In this document: in pieces, positions 18,004-27,002 of the stretch
Position numbering within the stretch: the first letter of the stretch is position 1
Layout: the number at the start of each line of letters is the position of its first letter
Assembly (NCBI GenBank): GCA_008017145.1
Contig: SSGY01000083.1
Coordinates: 1-43,182, forward strand
Source of the DNA: Neisseriales bacterium
GTDB lineage: Bacteria; Pseudomonadota; Gammaproteobacteria; Burkholderiales; UBA11063
Length of the DNA stretch: 43,182 nucleotides
Direction: 5' to 3'
The notes under the pieces: model-generated
The model's database searches: none
The model's input: the letters and a program-made list of their open reading frames with translations, nothing else
What the model was told of the DNA's origin: nothing
Made by a program: the position numbers and the translations under genes

Positions 18004-18675
18004 TTAACCAGCCTATTGTATATTGGTGATGTATTATGAACTACATACAATCATATCGTTCAGATAGCTGGTTAATATTCGGTTGTAATATGCAGGTGGT
18101 ACATATTACGGCTGACTATCGTCAGTTGCTCTGGGTGTTACTTGAACATCCACACCCGCGCAATGTAGCATTATCAAGCGCTAGGGCGCTTTCAATGCAG
18201 GGCGATGCCCTCTTGTGTCGCAATCTTGCTGGACGCTTCTATTGCTTACAATTCACCCGCCGCCGTCACGCTCCCCACGTGACCCAACCAGTTGTTGACT
18301 GCGCTGTGCTTGCCTGCGGTAGTCTGGACGACTATCATCATCTGATTGGGTCACGTGCCTCGCGTGGGCTTGGCACTTTGACGGCGGCTCTCGCAAGCGC
18401 TTTGCCAATTGTGGGCAATTGTCTTCGCTCTCAACTTCTGGGGAAGTTTCGTTGCTTCGTGGTCGTCACAACTTTGCTGTGGGCAAAGCTTGTTCCTCGT
18501 GCGCTCAATCTGGGGATTTCGCTTACCATAACCACTGCGCCCAACTCTGGGGAGTTGTGCTGGTTTTCGCAGCTGGGGCTGCTCATTCTGCCAGACTACG
18601 CGCATAAATCCGGCGCTGGACGCTGGGATTTCGCTTGTTTGGTTCGGTTTAAATCTAGCTCGCGGTTTTGCTAGT
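18003..18675 (+). ncRNA. Large hairpin-rich segment, candidate structured RNA or origin
   Basis: GC-rich island in AT-rich DNA with stem after stem. In order: ATTAACCAGC/GCTGGTTAAT (18003-18012/18067-18076), GTAATATG/CATATTAC (18085/18102), CTGAC/GTCAG (18112/18121), AAGCGC/GCGCTT (18176/18186), AGGGC/GCCCT (18199/18207). Then comes a nested pair, GCCGCCGTCA (18259-18268) with TGACGGCGGC (18379-18388) and CACGTGACCCAA (18276-18287) with TTGGGTCACGTG (18346-18357), enclosing TAGTC/GACTA. Five hairpins then share a TGGG loop (stems from 18406, 18433, 18507, 18542 and 18569). AAATCC/GGATTT (18606/18626) and CTAGC/GCTAG (18655/18670) complete it. A 212-codon frame through it (18036-18674) looks accidental: no recognisable content and a residue mix set by the hairpins. 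The strand of any RNA is unproven. Confidence 0.6.
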
Positions 18676-18749
18676 TACATGGGGGCGGGTTTTTTATTTT
18701 TTACTTTTATTTCCTTTGTTCGTTTTTTTCTTAATTTTTGGAGTTAATT

Positions 18750-19106
18750 ATGGATAATTTAGATCATCAATTAATGGTAGCTTTATACAAGCTACTGACT
18801 GCCAAGGCGGTAGATTTTATGTTAAAGCACAGTTTACTAATTGGCTTGGTTGCTGGAGCTATCTCACTAATGCCATTTTCAGTGAAACGGCTACCGCATT
18901 TGGTAATTTTTATTTTGGCACTTTTATCAACTTTCTTTATTGCTAACTTGTTTAATTTGAGCCTGTACGAGACTTTATACTCTGCCAGAATATACATAGT
19001 GGCCAATCTTATTGGCAACTATGTAATTGGCTGCGTATTTGGTTTTGCTATAGCTAATCTTATTCAGCGTTTTCGGGGAGAACATGATCATGTTACAAAC
19101 AGCTAA
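18750..19106 (+). CDS. Small inner-membrane protein, element 2 backbone
   Basis: 118 residues with three or four hydrophobic segments (SLLIGLVAGAISLMPF, LVIFILALLSTFFIANLF, IYIVANLIGNYVIGCVFGFAI). GGAG precedes ATG 18750; the TTG at 18738 is too close to that site. It overlaps the coupling-ATPase start by 23 nt, so it is translationally coupled to it. It may be a membrane partner of the coupling protein. No family is recognised. Confidence 0.65.
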   Translation: MDNLDHQLMVALYKLLTAKAVDFMLKHSLLIGLVAGAISLMPFSVKRLPHLVIFILALLSTFFIANLFNLSLYETLYSARIYIVANLIGNYVIGCVFGFAIANLIQRFRGEHDHVTNS

Positions 19107-20883
19107 ACAATTAATGGAATACTCTGTCATTACAGATTATTTAATGAACAACATTGGTTATTTAGTCGCGGCGGGATGTTTATCCTATAATTTGCCGCAG
19201 TTATTCAAGCTAAAATCAGAAACTGGTTATACCGTACGGGCGGGAATAATGTCTGTTGCGAGCCTTTCTATTATTCCGGTTGTGATGGTTTTACCTCAAA
19301 CATATCCAATAGTCTTAAAACTTGTTGCATGGGGTTGTTGTTTTATTGGTGGAATTGCTTTTGCCACTTATGGAGCACGTAAATTACAGGCAAGGTTTAG
19401 TTTATTATTCAGTCGCTTTACGGTTAAAAGTAGTGTGCGCCGTGGTTCTAAAACAGATATTCGTTATATGGATAAGGAGCTGCCGACAATTCCTAATTAT
19501 AATCCGTTAAAATTTGTTGATTTGAAGAAAGGCTTTTTTATTGGTTTGGATGAACAAGTAAAACCTATCTATCTTAAAGATATGGATGATTGGTATAAGC
19601 GGCATTTTTTAATAGTTGGCGCTACTCGCAGTGGTAAGGGTGTTGCAATGCAGTATCTGGGGATTCAATCGCTGATGCTTGGAGAAACAGCAGTATTTCT
19701 AGATCCTAAAGGTGATAAGTATATGCCACATATTTTTAAAGACCAATGTGAGAAGTTGGGCGTACCTTACATTTTTATTGACTTAACTCAGAATGTGCCA
19801 CAAATCAATTTGATTGCTGAATTTAATAGTCGGGATTTAAAAAATTGCCTAGTTGAGGCATTTTCACAGCGAGAGGTTGGTTCTGAATCGGATGTTTACC
19901 GGAAAAAGGAACAGGAGTTTTTAGATAGTTTTGCTAACTTTGTCACTGAACAAAACAATAGCAAAAATAGTTCAAAATGTTTAGCTGAGATATCTCAAGA
20001 CTACGATTTAAACCGTTATGCAGATAAATATAAATCCTCAATCTCGGATTTAAATAAACTTTGTAATATTGCCTCAATTAATGCGGCTAATAGTAAATCA
20101 CTGTCAGAGCTTATTGCTAATGGTGGCTGTATTTACATCGTTGGTGATTTACTTGATGAGACCATGAAGAAAATCCAGCGCTTTATCTTTTGCCGCATAG
20201 TGCAATTAGCACGCAACTATTCCAATGCAGCAGACCGCAATGGTGCTAAAGAACAAAATATCACTGTATTTGCGGATGAACTGGTGGCGCATATCTCCAG
20301 ATTCGTGGCGGAAAGTTATACCGTTAGTTTAGGCTGGAATTTGAAGATTGTTAGTGCGGTTCAGGATTTGAAGTTATTGCGCGGTGCTCCGGCTGATTTA
20401 GATCCTGAATTTCTCAAAGGTGCGGTATTTGGTAATTCACAGAATAAGCTGTTCTATCGGGCTGATGATATTGATACTGCCGATTTCCTATCGGATATGA
20501 CTGGTAAGATTCAGATTGAGGAAGAACAGAAAATTGTGACTCGGAATAGCCTTAATTCAGAAAAGCTTGATAAGCAAACCCGTTTAACACAATCTGAGCG
20601 CAATTACTTTGATAGAAACATGATTTTAAATCTCAAACAATTTGAAGCTGTGTTTTGCTCGGCTTTATCATACCGCAGCACCATAGCCTCATTATGTAAA
20701 ACCAGTCCGATAAAAGTAAATGAGGCAGTAAACGGCAAAAAATTAATTGAACATGCAACTAATAATTCAAACACTTTAAATGGAGAACATCATGCAATCA
20801 ACAATCAATCCAGCAAAAGCACCACCAGTGGACATAGTCAAACCCAAAAAACCAGTTCCGGCAAATCTGATTACCTGTTCTAG
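19084..20883 (+). CDS. VirD4/TraG-like coupling ATPase, element 2
   Basis: 599 residues, intact paralogue of the gene at 3-1745. Membrane segments lie at about 24-38, 54-70 and 76-96; the first includes NLPQLFKLKSETGYTVRAG, reminiscent of a PQ-loop repeat. Walker A GATRSGKG is at 179-186, FLDPKGDKY near 205 and Walker B ITVFADEL at 393-400, with Gln427 in the sensor position. The tail is Ser/Thr/Gln/Asn-rich and overlaps the next gene by 92 nt. GGGGAG lies 3 nt before ATG 19084; Met at 19090 is a less likely start. Expected to pass element DNA or proteins to a conjugation channel encoded elsewhere. Confidence 0.85.
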   Translation: MIMLQTAKQLMEYSVITDYLMNNIGYLVAAGCLSYNLPQLFKLKSETGYTVRAGIMSVASLSIIPVVMVLPQTYPIVLKLVAWGCCFIGGIAFATYGARKLQARFSLLFSRFTVKSSVRRGSKTDIRYMDKELPTIPNYNPLKFVDLKKGFFIGLDEQVKPIYLKDMDDWYKRHFLIVGATRSGKGVAMQYLGIQSLMLGETAVFLDPKGDKYMPHIFKDQCEKLGVPYIFIDLTQNVPQINLIAEFNSRDLKNCLVEAFSQREVGSESDVYRKKEQEFLDSFANFVTEQNNSKNSSKCLAEISQDYDLNRYADKYKSSISDLNKLCNIASINAANSKSLSELIANGGCIYIVGDLLDETMKKIQRFIFCRIVQLARNYSNAADRNGAKEQNITVFADELVAHISRFVAESYTVSLGWNLKIVSAVQDLKLLRGAPADLDPEFLKGAVFGNSQNKLFYRADDIDTADFLSDMTGKIQIEEEQKIVTRNSLNSEKLDKQTRLTQSERNYFDRNMILNLKQFEAVFCSALSYRSTIASLCKTSPIKVNEAVNGKKLIEHATNNSNTLNGEHHAINNQSSKSTTSGHSQTQKTSSGKSDYLF

Positions 20884-21592
20884 ATTACCACATGCAGAAA
20901 AAATGGCAATCTTTAATCAGCGGGTAATTAAGGTGTTACGGTTTTTGCTGGAAGAAAATTATTCCAGTCTGGAAAACTTGGCTATATTGCTCAATGTACC
21001 CAAACAAACAGTAATGCGGATTACCCGTAATTTGTGTGAGAGAAACTATCTCAGTAAGCATGAGGTTGATATTGGTTTAGCCAGAGCTATATCAGTATTC
21101 CAGCCTACCAATACCGGAATCATGTTTGCTGTTGACAGTAATCAGGAAATACCAGAGCTTAGAGATGTTAATCGGGTTAATGCAGCAACAATCTATCATG
21201 ATTTGAAATTACAGCAAATTCGCTTTAAGTTGGAAGCTCAGGGTTATCACTCATTTCAGAGTGCCTGGCATTTAGCAAGACTGCTTAAAAAGCGCAATGA
21301 GAAAGTTCCCAAAATTCCCGATTATACCTGCATCAATCCGGATGGTGACAAAGTGGCAATTGAATATGAACGCACCATTAAATCCAGAAAGCGTTATCAG
21401 GAAGTTATCGGGCAATATATGGATATAAAAGAGCGCGGAATTATCAAACAGGTAATTTATTTTACCGATGATGGGTTTGCCGATAAGCTCAGGCAGTTAT
21501 TTGCTGGAATTGAGTTTGTTTATCGGAATGGTGGGACTGAAAAATTTATAATGAACCTACTTGGTTATTTTGAATTTCATGAGAATAATTGA
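20792..21592 (+). CDS. Replication-relaxation family protein, element 2
   Basis: 266 residues, paralogue of 1654-2451 and nearly identical over the central IPDYTCINPDG / VAIEYERTIK / QVIYFTDDGFADKLRQLF region. The N-terminal winged-helix-like segment is ENYSSLENLAILLNVPKQTV. ATG 20792 has GGAG before it and is preferred to ATG 20780. The first 92 nt overlap the coupling-protein gene in a second frame, as in element 1. The extreme C-termini of the two copies differ, right where cargo slot A begins. Confidence 0.65.
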   Translation: MQSTINPAKAPPVDIVKPKKPVPANLITCSRLPHAEKMAIFNQRVIKVLRFLLEENYSSLENLAILLNVPKQTVMRITRNLCERNYLSKHEVDIGLARAISVFQPTNTGIMFAVDSNQEIPELRDVNRVNAATIYHDLKLQQIRFKLEAQGYHSFQSAWHLARLLKKRNEKVPKIPDYTCINPDGDKVAIEYERTIKSRKRYQEVIGQYMDIKERGIIKQVIYFTDDGFADKLRQLFAGIEFVYRNGGTEKFIMNLLGYFEFHENN

Positions 21593-21596
21593 TTTT

Positions 21597-21636
21597 ATGT
21601 TAAAATGATTACCAAAAATGGTAATCATTTTAACAT
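21597..21636. terminator. Perfect 17-bp hairpin at the slot A entrance
   Basis: ATGTTAAAATGATTACC and its exact complement flank a 6-nt AAAAAT loop, starting 5 nt after the replication-relaxation stop. Likely terminator insulating the backbone from cargo. Its perfection also allows a recombination or protein-binding role. Confidence 0.6.
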
Positions 21637-21681
21637 GGTTATATGTTTCATTATTATTGCTATAGTTAGGAGTATTTTATC

Positions 21682-23523
21682 ATGAGTCTCTTCGATTGTG
21701 ATCCTGCTGCTTTTTCACAGACTAGTACGACGGAAACAACGGGGATATCTATATTTGAATATTTGATAGATAAAAGCAGAATAAAGTCATTTATTAATAA
21801 ACATGATAAAATTCCTAACCACGATGGTCATCTCGAATTAACCAATGAAAAAAATGTACCAGTTGGAATTATTCAGGTTCAAATGAAAATTTTGGGAGAC
21901 AAAGATTTGCATGCTCCCAAATATCAATGTGATCGCAAGTTCCTAACTTTCTGCGAAAAAAGCATATTACCTGTTGTTATTTTTGCGGTACACATCAATA
22001 GTGAGCAAGTATTTTGGCATCATGTCGATAAAAAAACATTGAAAGAACTTGCTCGCATAATTAAAAGTGATAAAAATAGCGTTTCTCTTAAATTTATAAA
22101 AAACAATGTAATTTCAAAAGATGCTGATAGTAGTTACATTGATAAATGGGTATCAGTAATAAGAAGTTATCAGGATATTATTACAAATTTTGAGGAGAGG
22201 GAAAACCGATATTTGGAGCTGAAAAGCACTTTTGATGAGCTTAATAATCGAGCTAATACATCAGTTGGAACATTTCAAGACCACTTTGTTCAAATTCAGT
22301 TATTTATAGATGAATTTAATCATTTACTTGACCATGATTTTAAGTGCATAAAAAATATCATGTACCCATATTTTTGGAAGATTGGTATAGGAATCAGCAA
22401 CTACAGCGATATTTCTATCAGCTATGCATTCTACCCTATCCCATATGGTTACAATGACGTCCTAATAAAAGAGTACAAACCAGAAAATATTCCAAATCTA
22501 AATAGATTGATCAGTTTCTGTGTGCACAATCAGGGTAATCCTATTAAAAATAATTACAATAATTATGCTATAAGTCTTTTACAAGAGATGGTTATTGGAA
22601 CTATTAAAAAACAGCCGTTATTAATAAAAAATAATTATATTGCAATTGAGTATATCTTCGCTTTTCTTAGGTCTCACCAACACTTAATTTGTATGGATGA
22701 TATAAAAACTATTGAATTATATCAAATTGATAATATAATAAACATCACTCTACCATTGATAGTTGAAAACTCCTCAAAATTAAATTCTGTTATAAATTCA
22801 AGCAATATTATTAATTTAAGTTTAATACCTTATATATTACAAAATGATTTTATGGCAGTGATTAATAATACAAAAATAGATATACAAAATAATATTCTGC
22901 CTAAGCATAATTACAAAATTTCATTAATTGATACTAACCCACAAACATTAATTCAATTTCTGTCATATCTGAAAGATCAACAGCAAATCAACAATGTAAA
23001 ATTATCACAACTACTAATAAAAGAACAATATTTTGCACCATACACCGCTGAATCTCAATCAAAGATACTATCTGATTTAAGAGATTTTTATAAATTAATA
23101 CCATTATTGTATGACTCTACTGTGAAAGAATTTTTCCCTACGTTATTTAATGAAATTAAATTTTTTAGTGATTTCGATGTACTCATCGTAATTGTAGATT
23201 TTTCTCACACACAATATCTAAGCCTACCGTCTTTAACATACTATAAACTTAAAAAATTGGAACATGTCACCAACATACCACCATCTGTTCATGTTTTTCA
23301 TGAGGATGATGGCAACAACTTGTTTAAAAATGACACTCCTTATTATAGAACTATATTGTTTAATAATTGTAACTATGAATGTAATGGTTATACTCAATAT
23401 CAATGTGATTTTATAGTAGAATCTACGCCGACTATAAATTATATCCAAAAACTGTTAATAAAAAAGTTAAATAACTATTTTTTAACTATTGGTGGAGAGC
23501 TATTTTTCTCACATATTTTCTAA
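21682..23523 (+). CDS. DUF4365-type nuclease-like protein, 613 aa
   Basis: The N-terminus (residues about 20-140) matches the DUF4365 layout of PD-(D/E)xK-like domains: KIPNHDGHLELT, then GIIQVQMKIL, where Asp48, Glu52 and the QVQMK strand form the likely active site, and then YQCDRKFLTFCEKSILPVVIFAVH. The remaining ~450 residues are helical and AT-rich with no recognised domain, perhaps a sensor. TAGGAG precedes ATG 21682. It is convergent with a SIR2-family gene 31 nt away, and both sit in cargo slot A of element 2. Probable defence pair, inferred from family and place. Confidence 0.65.
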   Translation: MSLFDCDPAAFSQTSTTETTGISIFEYLIDKSRIKSFINKHDKIPNHDGHLELTNEKNVPVGIIQVQMKILGDKDLHAPKYQCDRKFLTFCEKSILPVVIFAVHINSEQVFWHHVDKKTLKELARIIKSDKNSVSLKFIKNNVISKDADSSYIDKWVSVIRSYQDIITNFEERENRYLELKSTFDELNNRANTSVGTFQDHFVQIQLFIDEFNHLLDHDFKCIKNIMYPYFWKIGIGISNYSDISISYAFYPIPYGYNDVLIKEYKPENIPNLNRLISFCVHNQGNPIKNNYNNYAISLLQEMVIGTIKKQPLLIKNNYIAIEYIFAFLRSHQHLICMDDIKTIELYQIDNIINITLPLIVENSSKLNSVINSSNIINLSLIPYILQNDFMAVINNTKIDIQNNILPKHNYKISLIDTNPQTLIQFLSYLKDQQQINNVKLSQLLIKEQYFAPYTAESQSKILSDLRDFYKLIPLLYDSTVKEFFPTLFNEIKFFSDFDVLIVIVDFSHTQYLSLPSLTYYKLKKLEHVTNIPPSVHVFHEDDGNNLFKNDTPYYRTILFNNCNYECNGYTQYQCDFIVESTPTINYIQKLLIKKLNNYFLTIGGELFFSHIF

Positions 23524-23554
23524 TGGCGTAATTGTTATAAAATTTATTTTTTAA

Positions 23555-24559
23555 TTATTTATTTTTCTCAACATCAACAAATTTTTTGATCCATTCATGG
23601 CATTGATTAAGATCAGTATTATTTGGAATTGGGTTATTTTCAATAAATTCTGCTTCAATAAATTGATTAATATAGGCTTCTCCAGTTCTTCTGGGGTGAT
23701 TACCAATCCAAGAATCATGAAACTTTGTGTGTATTTGATAATGGTGTGTATGAATGAATTTGTCCCAAGTTTTTCTTAAGTCATTTTCCTCTCGTACATC
23801 AATAATTTCAATTTCTTCCATATTTCTTTTATCAATGCTACCCCATGCAGATTTCATTAGATCTATAGCACTTATATCGGACACTGGTGCCCCGTAACCG
23901 AAAATTGTTACCATGAACGTATTTTGCATAACGCTTCTTAATATTTCCCACTGCTTTGAGATATACGGATCTAAATGATAATTTTTTTGCTTAATTGGAA
24001 ACATCAGCTTTGATGGATAAATTAACTCACCACAGCGATTGCATACACCATGCCTTATATTTGCATGTGGGTGTCCGTTTTGGCATGTTGAAATCGCCAC
24101 ATTACCATGAAGAAAAAGTAGAGTTGGTAACTCGCCAATATCTCTATTTCTATAATGCGCCTGAACTAGAAAAGGATCCCAGTTAAATGTAGCTATATAA
24201 TCTTTCTTTCTCATTGATAGTATTAGGTAGTCATATATTGTGGGGTTATCTGGCAGCTCCATTCCTGAAAAGTATTTATATATTTGATTTTCAAGCTCAA
24301 CTCTCAAATTAACATATTTGTCATCATCACATAGCTGACTATAGATTTCTTCAAAATTATTAGTTGCAAATTTTCGCCCAGAACTTTTAATCAGATTTTC
24401 TAAACCAATTAGCTCTATTAAATTTGACATAAGCGGTAACTTTCTGCCATTCTTATCTCCATTTGGAAACGCTGCATAACTAGCCCCTGCACCTAAAATT
24501 ACTAAATGAGGTCTATTCATTTGAATTTGTGAGATTTCTTGTTCTTTGGTCACTTCCAT
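23555..24559 (-). CDS. SIR2-family protein
   Basis: 334 residues with a SIR2-like Rossmann fold: GAGASYA at 23-29 (nucleotide loop), ATFNWD at 123-128 in the place of the family TxN-D motif, LHGN at 150-153 with probable catalytic His151, and GYGAPVSD at 221-228. Cys159, Cys173 and Cys176 with nearby His residues suggest a zinc ribbon. SIR2 domains of bacterial conflict systems often act as NAD-degrading effectors rather than deacetylases. GGAG lies upstream in the minus-strand leader. It faces the DUF4365 gene tail to tail. Family call is firm; NADase action is inferred. Confidence 0.75.
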   Translation of the reverse strand: MEVTKEQEISQIQMNRPHLVILGAGASYAAFPNGDKNGRKLPLMSNLIELIGLENLIKSSGRKFATNNFEEIYSQLCDDDKYVNLRVELENQIYKYFSGMELPDNPTIYDYLILSMRKKDYIATFNWDPFLVQAHYRNRDIGELPTLLFLHGNVAISTCQNGHPHANIRHGVCNRCGELIYPSKLMFPIKQKNYHLDPYISKQWEILRSVMQNTFMVTIFGYGAPVSDISAIDLMKSAWGSIDKRNMEEIEIIDVREENDLRKTWDKFIHTHHYQIHTKFHDSWIGNHPRRTGEAYINQFIEAEFIENNPIPNNTDLNQCHEWIKKFVDVEKNK

Positions 24560-24666
24560 TTAGTAAACTCCAAAATATTAATATTTATATTCTATAATTG
24601 GCATGAGTAAGTTATTACATTATGACTTATTATACTAGTTATTAAACATTGTCAATGACAATTTTA

Positions 24667-25123
24667 TTTTGCGGCTAACATTATTAACGCCGATAAAGCA
24701 TAGCTGCGCTATATTTGCAGAGTGTAAAATTAATTGCATTCAGTCATTGCTTCCTTCACTCAATTAATCTTCATAAACGACACTACGTGAAACTTAGCTG
24801 ATTAGCCGCCTATATTCATAAGCCGCTAATCAGAGTTCACGTATGCACCAAACTTTTTGTAAATTCTTTTACTTTGTAAAACTCCATAAAACAATTTTAA
24901 AAACTTTCCTGTTGGCGCAATCGCACTAGCAAACGCTTAGCTATGCTTTTTAGTATCGCCATTAAGCCGCAAAACAAAAAAATGTTGGTTTGGTTGGTTG
25001 TTATGCCTCTGGCAGCAAGGGGGTAACCCCCTTAACCGTAATATTTTAGGTTTGGCTTGATTAAATCGCGGTGGCGCTCGTTGGCGCTAATTGACAGATG
25101 TTTTAATTGATGGAGTTACTCAA
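24667..25123. other. Structured non-coding block, copy 2
   Basis: Paralogue of 6362-6811. The closing pair is TTTTGCGGCT (24667-24676) with AGCCGCAAAA (24965-24974). The ACGTGAAACT...AGTTCACGT long hairpin is kept. The hairpin near the 3' side reads AAGGGGG-TAA-CCCCCTT here but AAAGG.GC-TAA-GC.CCTTT in copy 1, so the loop-closing pair has switched from C-G to G-C, evidence for selected structure. It leads into the J-domain gene, like copy 1. Confidence 0.6.
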
Positions 25124-25624
25124 ATGGATAAATTACAAAATGCAATCGTTATCTTTGGTTTAGATAATGGACAATTTACACTAAATGATATTAAACAGAT
25201 TTATCGTAAGCTGGCAAGTGCCAATCATCCCGATAAAGGCGGCAATACCGAAACTATGCAATTGATAAATACTGCTTTTGCTGAGCTATGCAAGTATTTT
25301 GAAACTAATGAGACCCTAGACATTAACCAAGAGCAGGAAACAGCGCAAAACTTTGATTTTAGCTTTCTGGATACGCTTAAAACATTACATGGCGTAATTA
25401 TTGAAGTTTGTGGCTACTGGGTATGGTTATCTGGTAACACCTATCCACATAAGGAAGCAATTAGCAATTTAGGCTTTAAATATTCAGGTGCTAAAAAGTC
25501 ATGGTACTGGTCACCAACTATTAATATCAGCAATTATCGCCGTGGTAGTAAATCAATGAAGCAAATCCGCAAGGATTATGGCAGCCAGATTATTGATACC
25601 GAAATGCAGCCAGCGATTAATTAG
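25124..25624 (+). CDS. J-domain protein, element 2 backbone
   Basis: 166 residues, nearly identical to 6812-7312. HPD is within NHPDKGG, and the C-terminal Trp-rich module is SGNTYPHKEA...KKSWYWSP. TGGAG precedes ATG 25124; the upstream TTG at 25091 is not needed. Here no 113-aa gene follows, unlike element 1, and a 13-bp terminator hairpin comes next. Confidence 0.8.
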   Translation: MDKLQNAIVIFGLDNGQFTLNDIKQIYRKLASANHPDKGGNTETMQLINTAFAELCKYFETNETLDINQEQETAQNFDFSFLDTLKTLHGVIIEVCGYWVWLSGNTYPHKEAISNLGFKYSGAKKSWYWSPTINISNYRRGSKSMKQIRKDYGSQIIDTEMQPAIN

Positions 25625-25638
25625 CGGCTTTTTAGGTG

Positions 25639-25674
25639 TGATAATAGCCAGCAAAATTTTACTGGCTATTATCA
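25639..25674. terminator. Terminator after J-domain gene
   Basis: TGATAATAGCCAG pairs perfectly with CTGGCTATTATCA across a 10-nt loop, between the J-domain gene and the convergent lipoprotein gene. Confidence 0.7.
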
Positions 25675-25705
25675 TTATAATTTAATCACTACATAAGCAA
25701 TGGGA

Positions 25706-26230
25706 TTATTGCAATGTACAACTAAAACTTAAAATCCCCGACTTTAATGGCGTACCGGAACCGGGATATTGTGATGCTAAATATATTCCATAATTAGCAC
25801 TAAAAGTTAATTGATGTCCGGTCACACTAGATGTACAATTCGTATAGTATATTACATCCGAAGCATATGAACTATTTCCATAAATAGTCCCCATTGAGCA
25901 TGCACCGCCTAGTGTTGTTTGTGTAGCAGGATCACCATGAGCATCAAAGTAGATAGTACTTTCTGTATTGGTTGCATAGACATACTCAGAATAGAGAATC
26001 TCAGGAAAATTAAATCCATTAATATACAAATAACCAGCACCAGTATATGACTGTGTCGGAAAAATTGTTGGCGAAAGATAGCCGCCATTGCCAGATTCTG
26101 TTGTCGCACATCTTCCCGTTGGAAAATTATTTACTGGTGTATTTCCACCGCCACTACTCCCCCCGCCACCACCGTTACATGCAGAAATAATGATTGTCAA
26201 TAAGCTTAACATAATTAAATTTTGTTTCAT
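25706..26230 (-). CDS. Small outer-membrane-type lipoprotein, unknown function
   Basis: 174 residues with a lipoprotein signal ending IISAC (lipobox Cys at residue 18), then a Gly/Ser-rich flexible linker and a compact Cys-containing domain. ATG 26230 has AAAGG at suitable spacing; the longer frame overlaps the traT end. It lies 28 nt after traT on the same strand and is probably co-transcribed. It may be a partner in surface exclusion. No family is recognised. Confidence 0.65.
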   Translation of the reverse strand: MKQNLIMLSLLTIIISACNGGGGGSSGGGNTPVNNFPTGRCATTESGNGGYLSPTIFPTQSYTGAGYLYINGFNFPEILYSEYVYATNTESTIYFDAHGDPATQTTLGGACSMGTIYGNSSYASDVIYYTNCTSSVTGHQLTFSANYGIYLASQYPGSGTPLKSGILSFSCTLQ

Positions 26231-26258
26231 TTTTAATACCTTTTGAAAATTAGTTACA

Positions 26259-27002
26259 CTATTCATTACTAACAAATATTCCAGCTATTTGTTTGCCCAG
26301 TTGTTTATTAATTTTTGGTTTTGCATCAGGGAATTTTAAATTAACTTTTTGTGCCACAGTACCAATACGTGTTTGGTATTTTAACCAGTTAGCGCTACTT
26401 GAAAATGATTGATTTTCTACAGTAGAACGTCCTTGTTTTAACGCAGCTGTTTGTGTTGTTGATACTTTTCCTGTGGTTTTAACACTGACTTGGACATCTG
26501 TAATTACGGAATAAGCAACATTTTTTACAGCTTGATCTGCAATCCACGAAGCTGCGCCGACTCCTGCACCAACCCCAATGCTTCCCATTGAACTCATCCC
26601 ACCATACGCAGCAGCCAACCCAGCTAGGCCACCAAATGCGGTAGCTCCAAAACCTGATTGGACAGCACGCCAGACAGCATCCGGATCTTGTGCCTCACCA
26701 GCCTGTAATACATTTACCTGAACCATGTTATACGCCTTAGTTGGATCTGTTACAATTTGCCAACCATTTTTAGTAAAGTCATTTTTGATTTCTGATGTTA
26801 ATCCAGACATATCCTGATCAGTGGTATTTTTTACCTGAATATAAATGGTCTGTTTATTTGAAGTTGTTGGATCTAAAAAAATTGTATTGCTCATCTTTGA
26901 GCTCACATCTAACGAGCTATGATTTATAAGAGCAGACGTTGCTGAACAGCTACATAATAAAACAGAAACAGTTGCAGCCCCACAAGTAATAATTTTCCTC
27001 AT
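26259..27002 (-). CDS. traT: TraT-family surface exclusion lipoprotein
   Basis: 247 residues with signal and lipobox (LLCSC), then the TraT pattern: MSNTIFLDP, IYIQVKNTTDQDMSGL, VTDPTKAYNMVQVNVLQAG, a Gly/Ala-rich membrane-inserting middle (about 120-160), VAYSVITDVQVSVK and YQTRIGTVAQKVNLKF. In F-type plasmids TraT blocks mating-pair stabilisation with a cell already carrying the plasmid, and contributes to serum resistance. GGAGG lies before ATG 27002. It is divergent from a C-protein-like regulator. Here it may shield the host from incoming related elements. Confidence 0.85.
   Translation of the reverse strand: MRKIITCGAATVSVLLCSCSATSALINHSSLDVSSKMSNTIFLDPTTSNKQTIYIQVKNTTDQDMSGLTSEIKNDFTKNGWQIVTDPTKAYNMVQVNVLQAGEAQDPDAVWRAVQSGFGATAFGGLAGLAAAYGGMSSMGSIGVGAGVGAASWIADQAVKNVAYSVITDVQVSVKTTGKVSTTQTAALKQGRSTVENQSFSSSANWLKYQTRIGTVAQKVNLKFPDAKPKINKQLGKQIAGIFVSNE

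Noticed and set aside
18036..18674. 212-codon open frame across the hairpin-rich segment
   Set aside because: No recognisable family, Cys/His/Arg/Leu-rich composition driven by inverted repeats, and other frames are open as well. The stems explain the sequence better than a protein.
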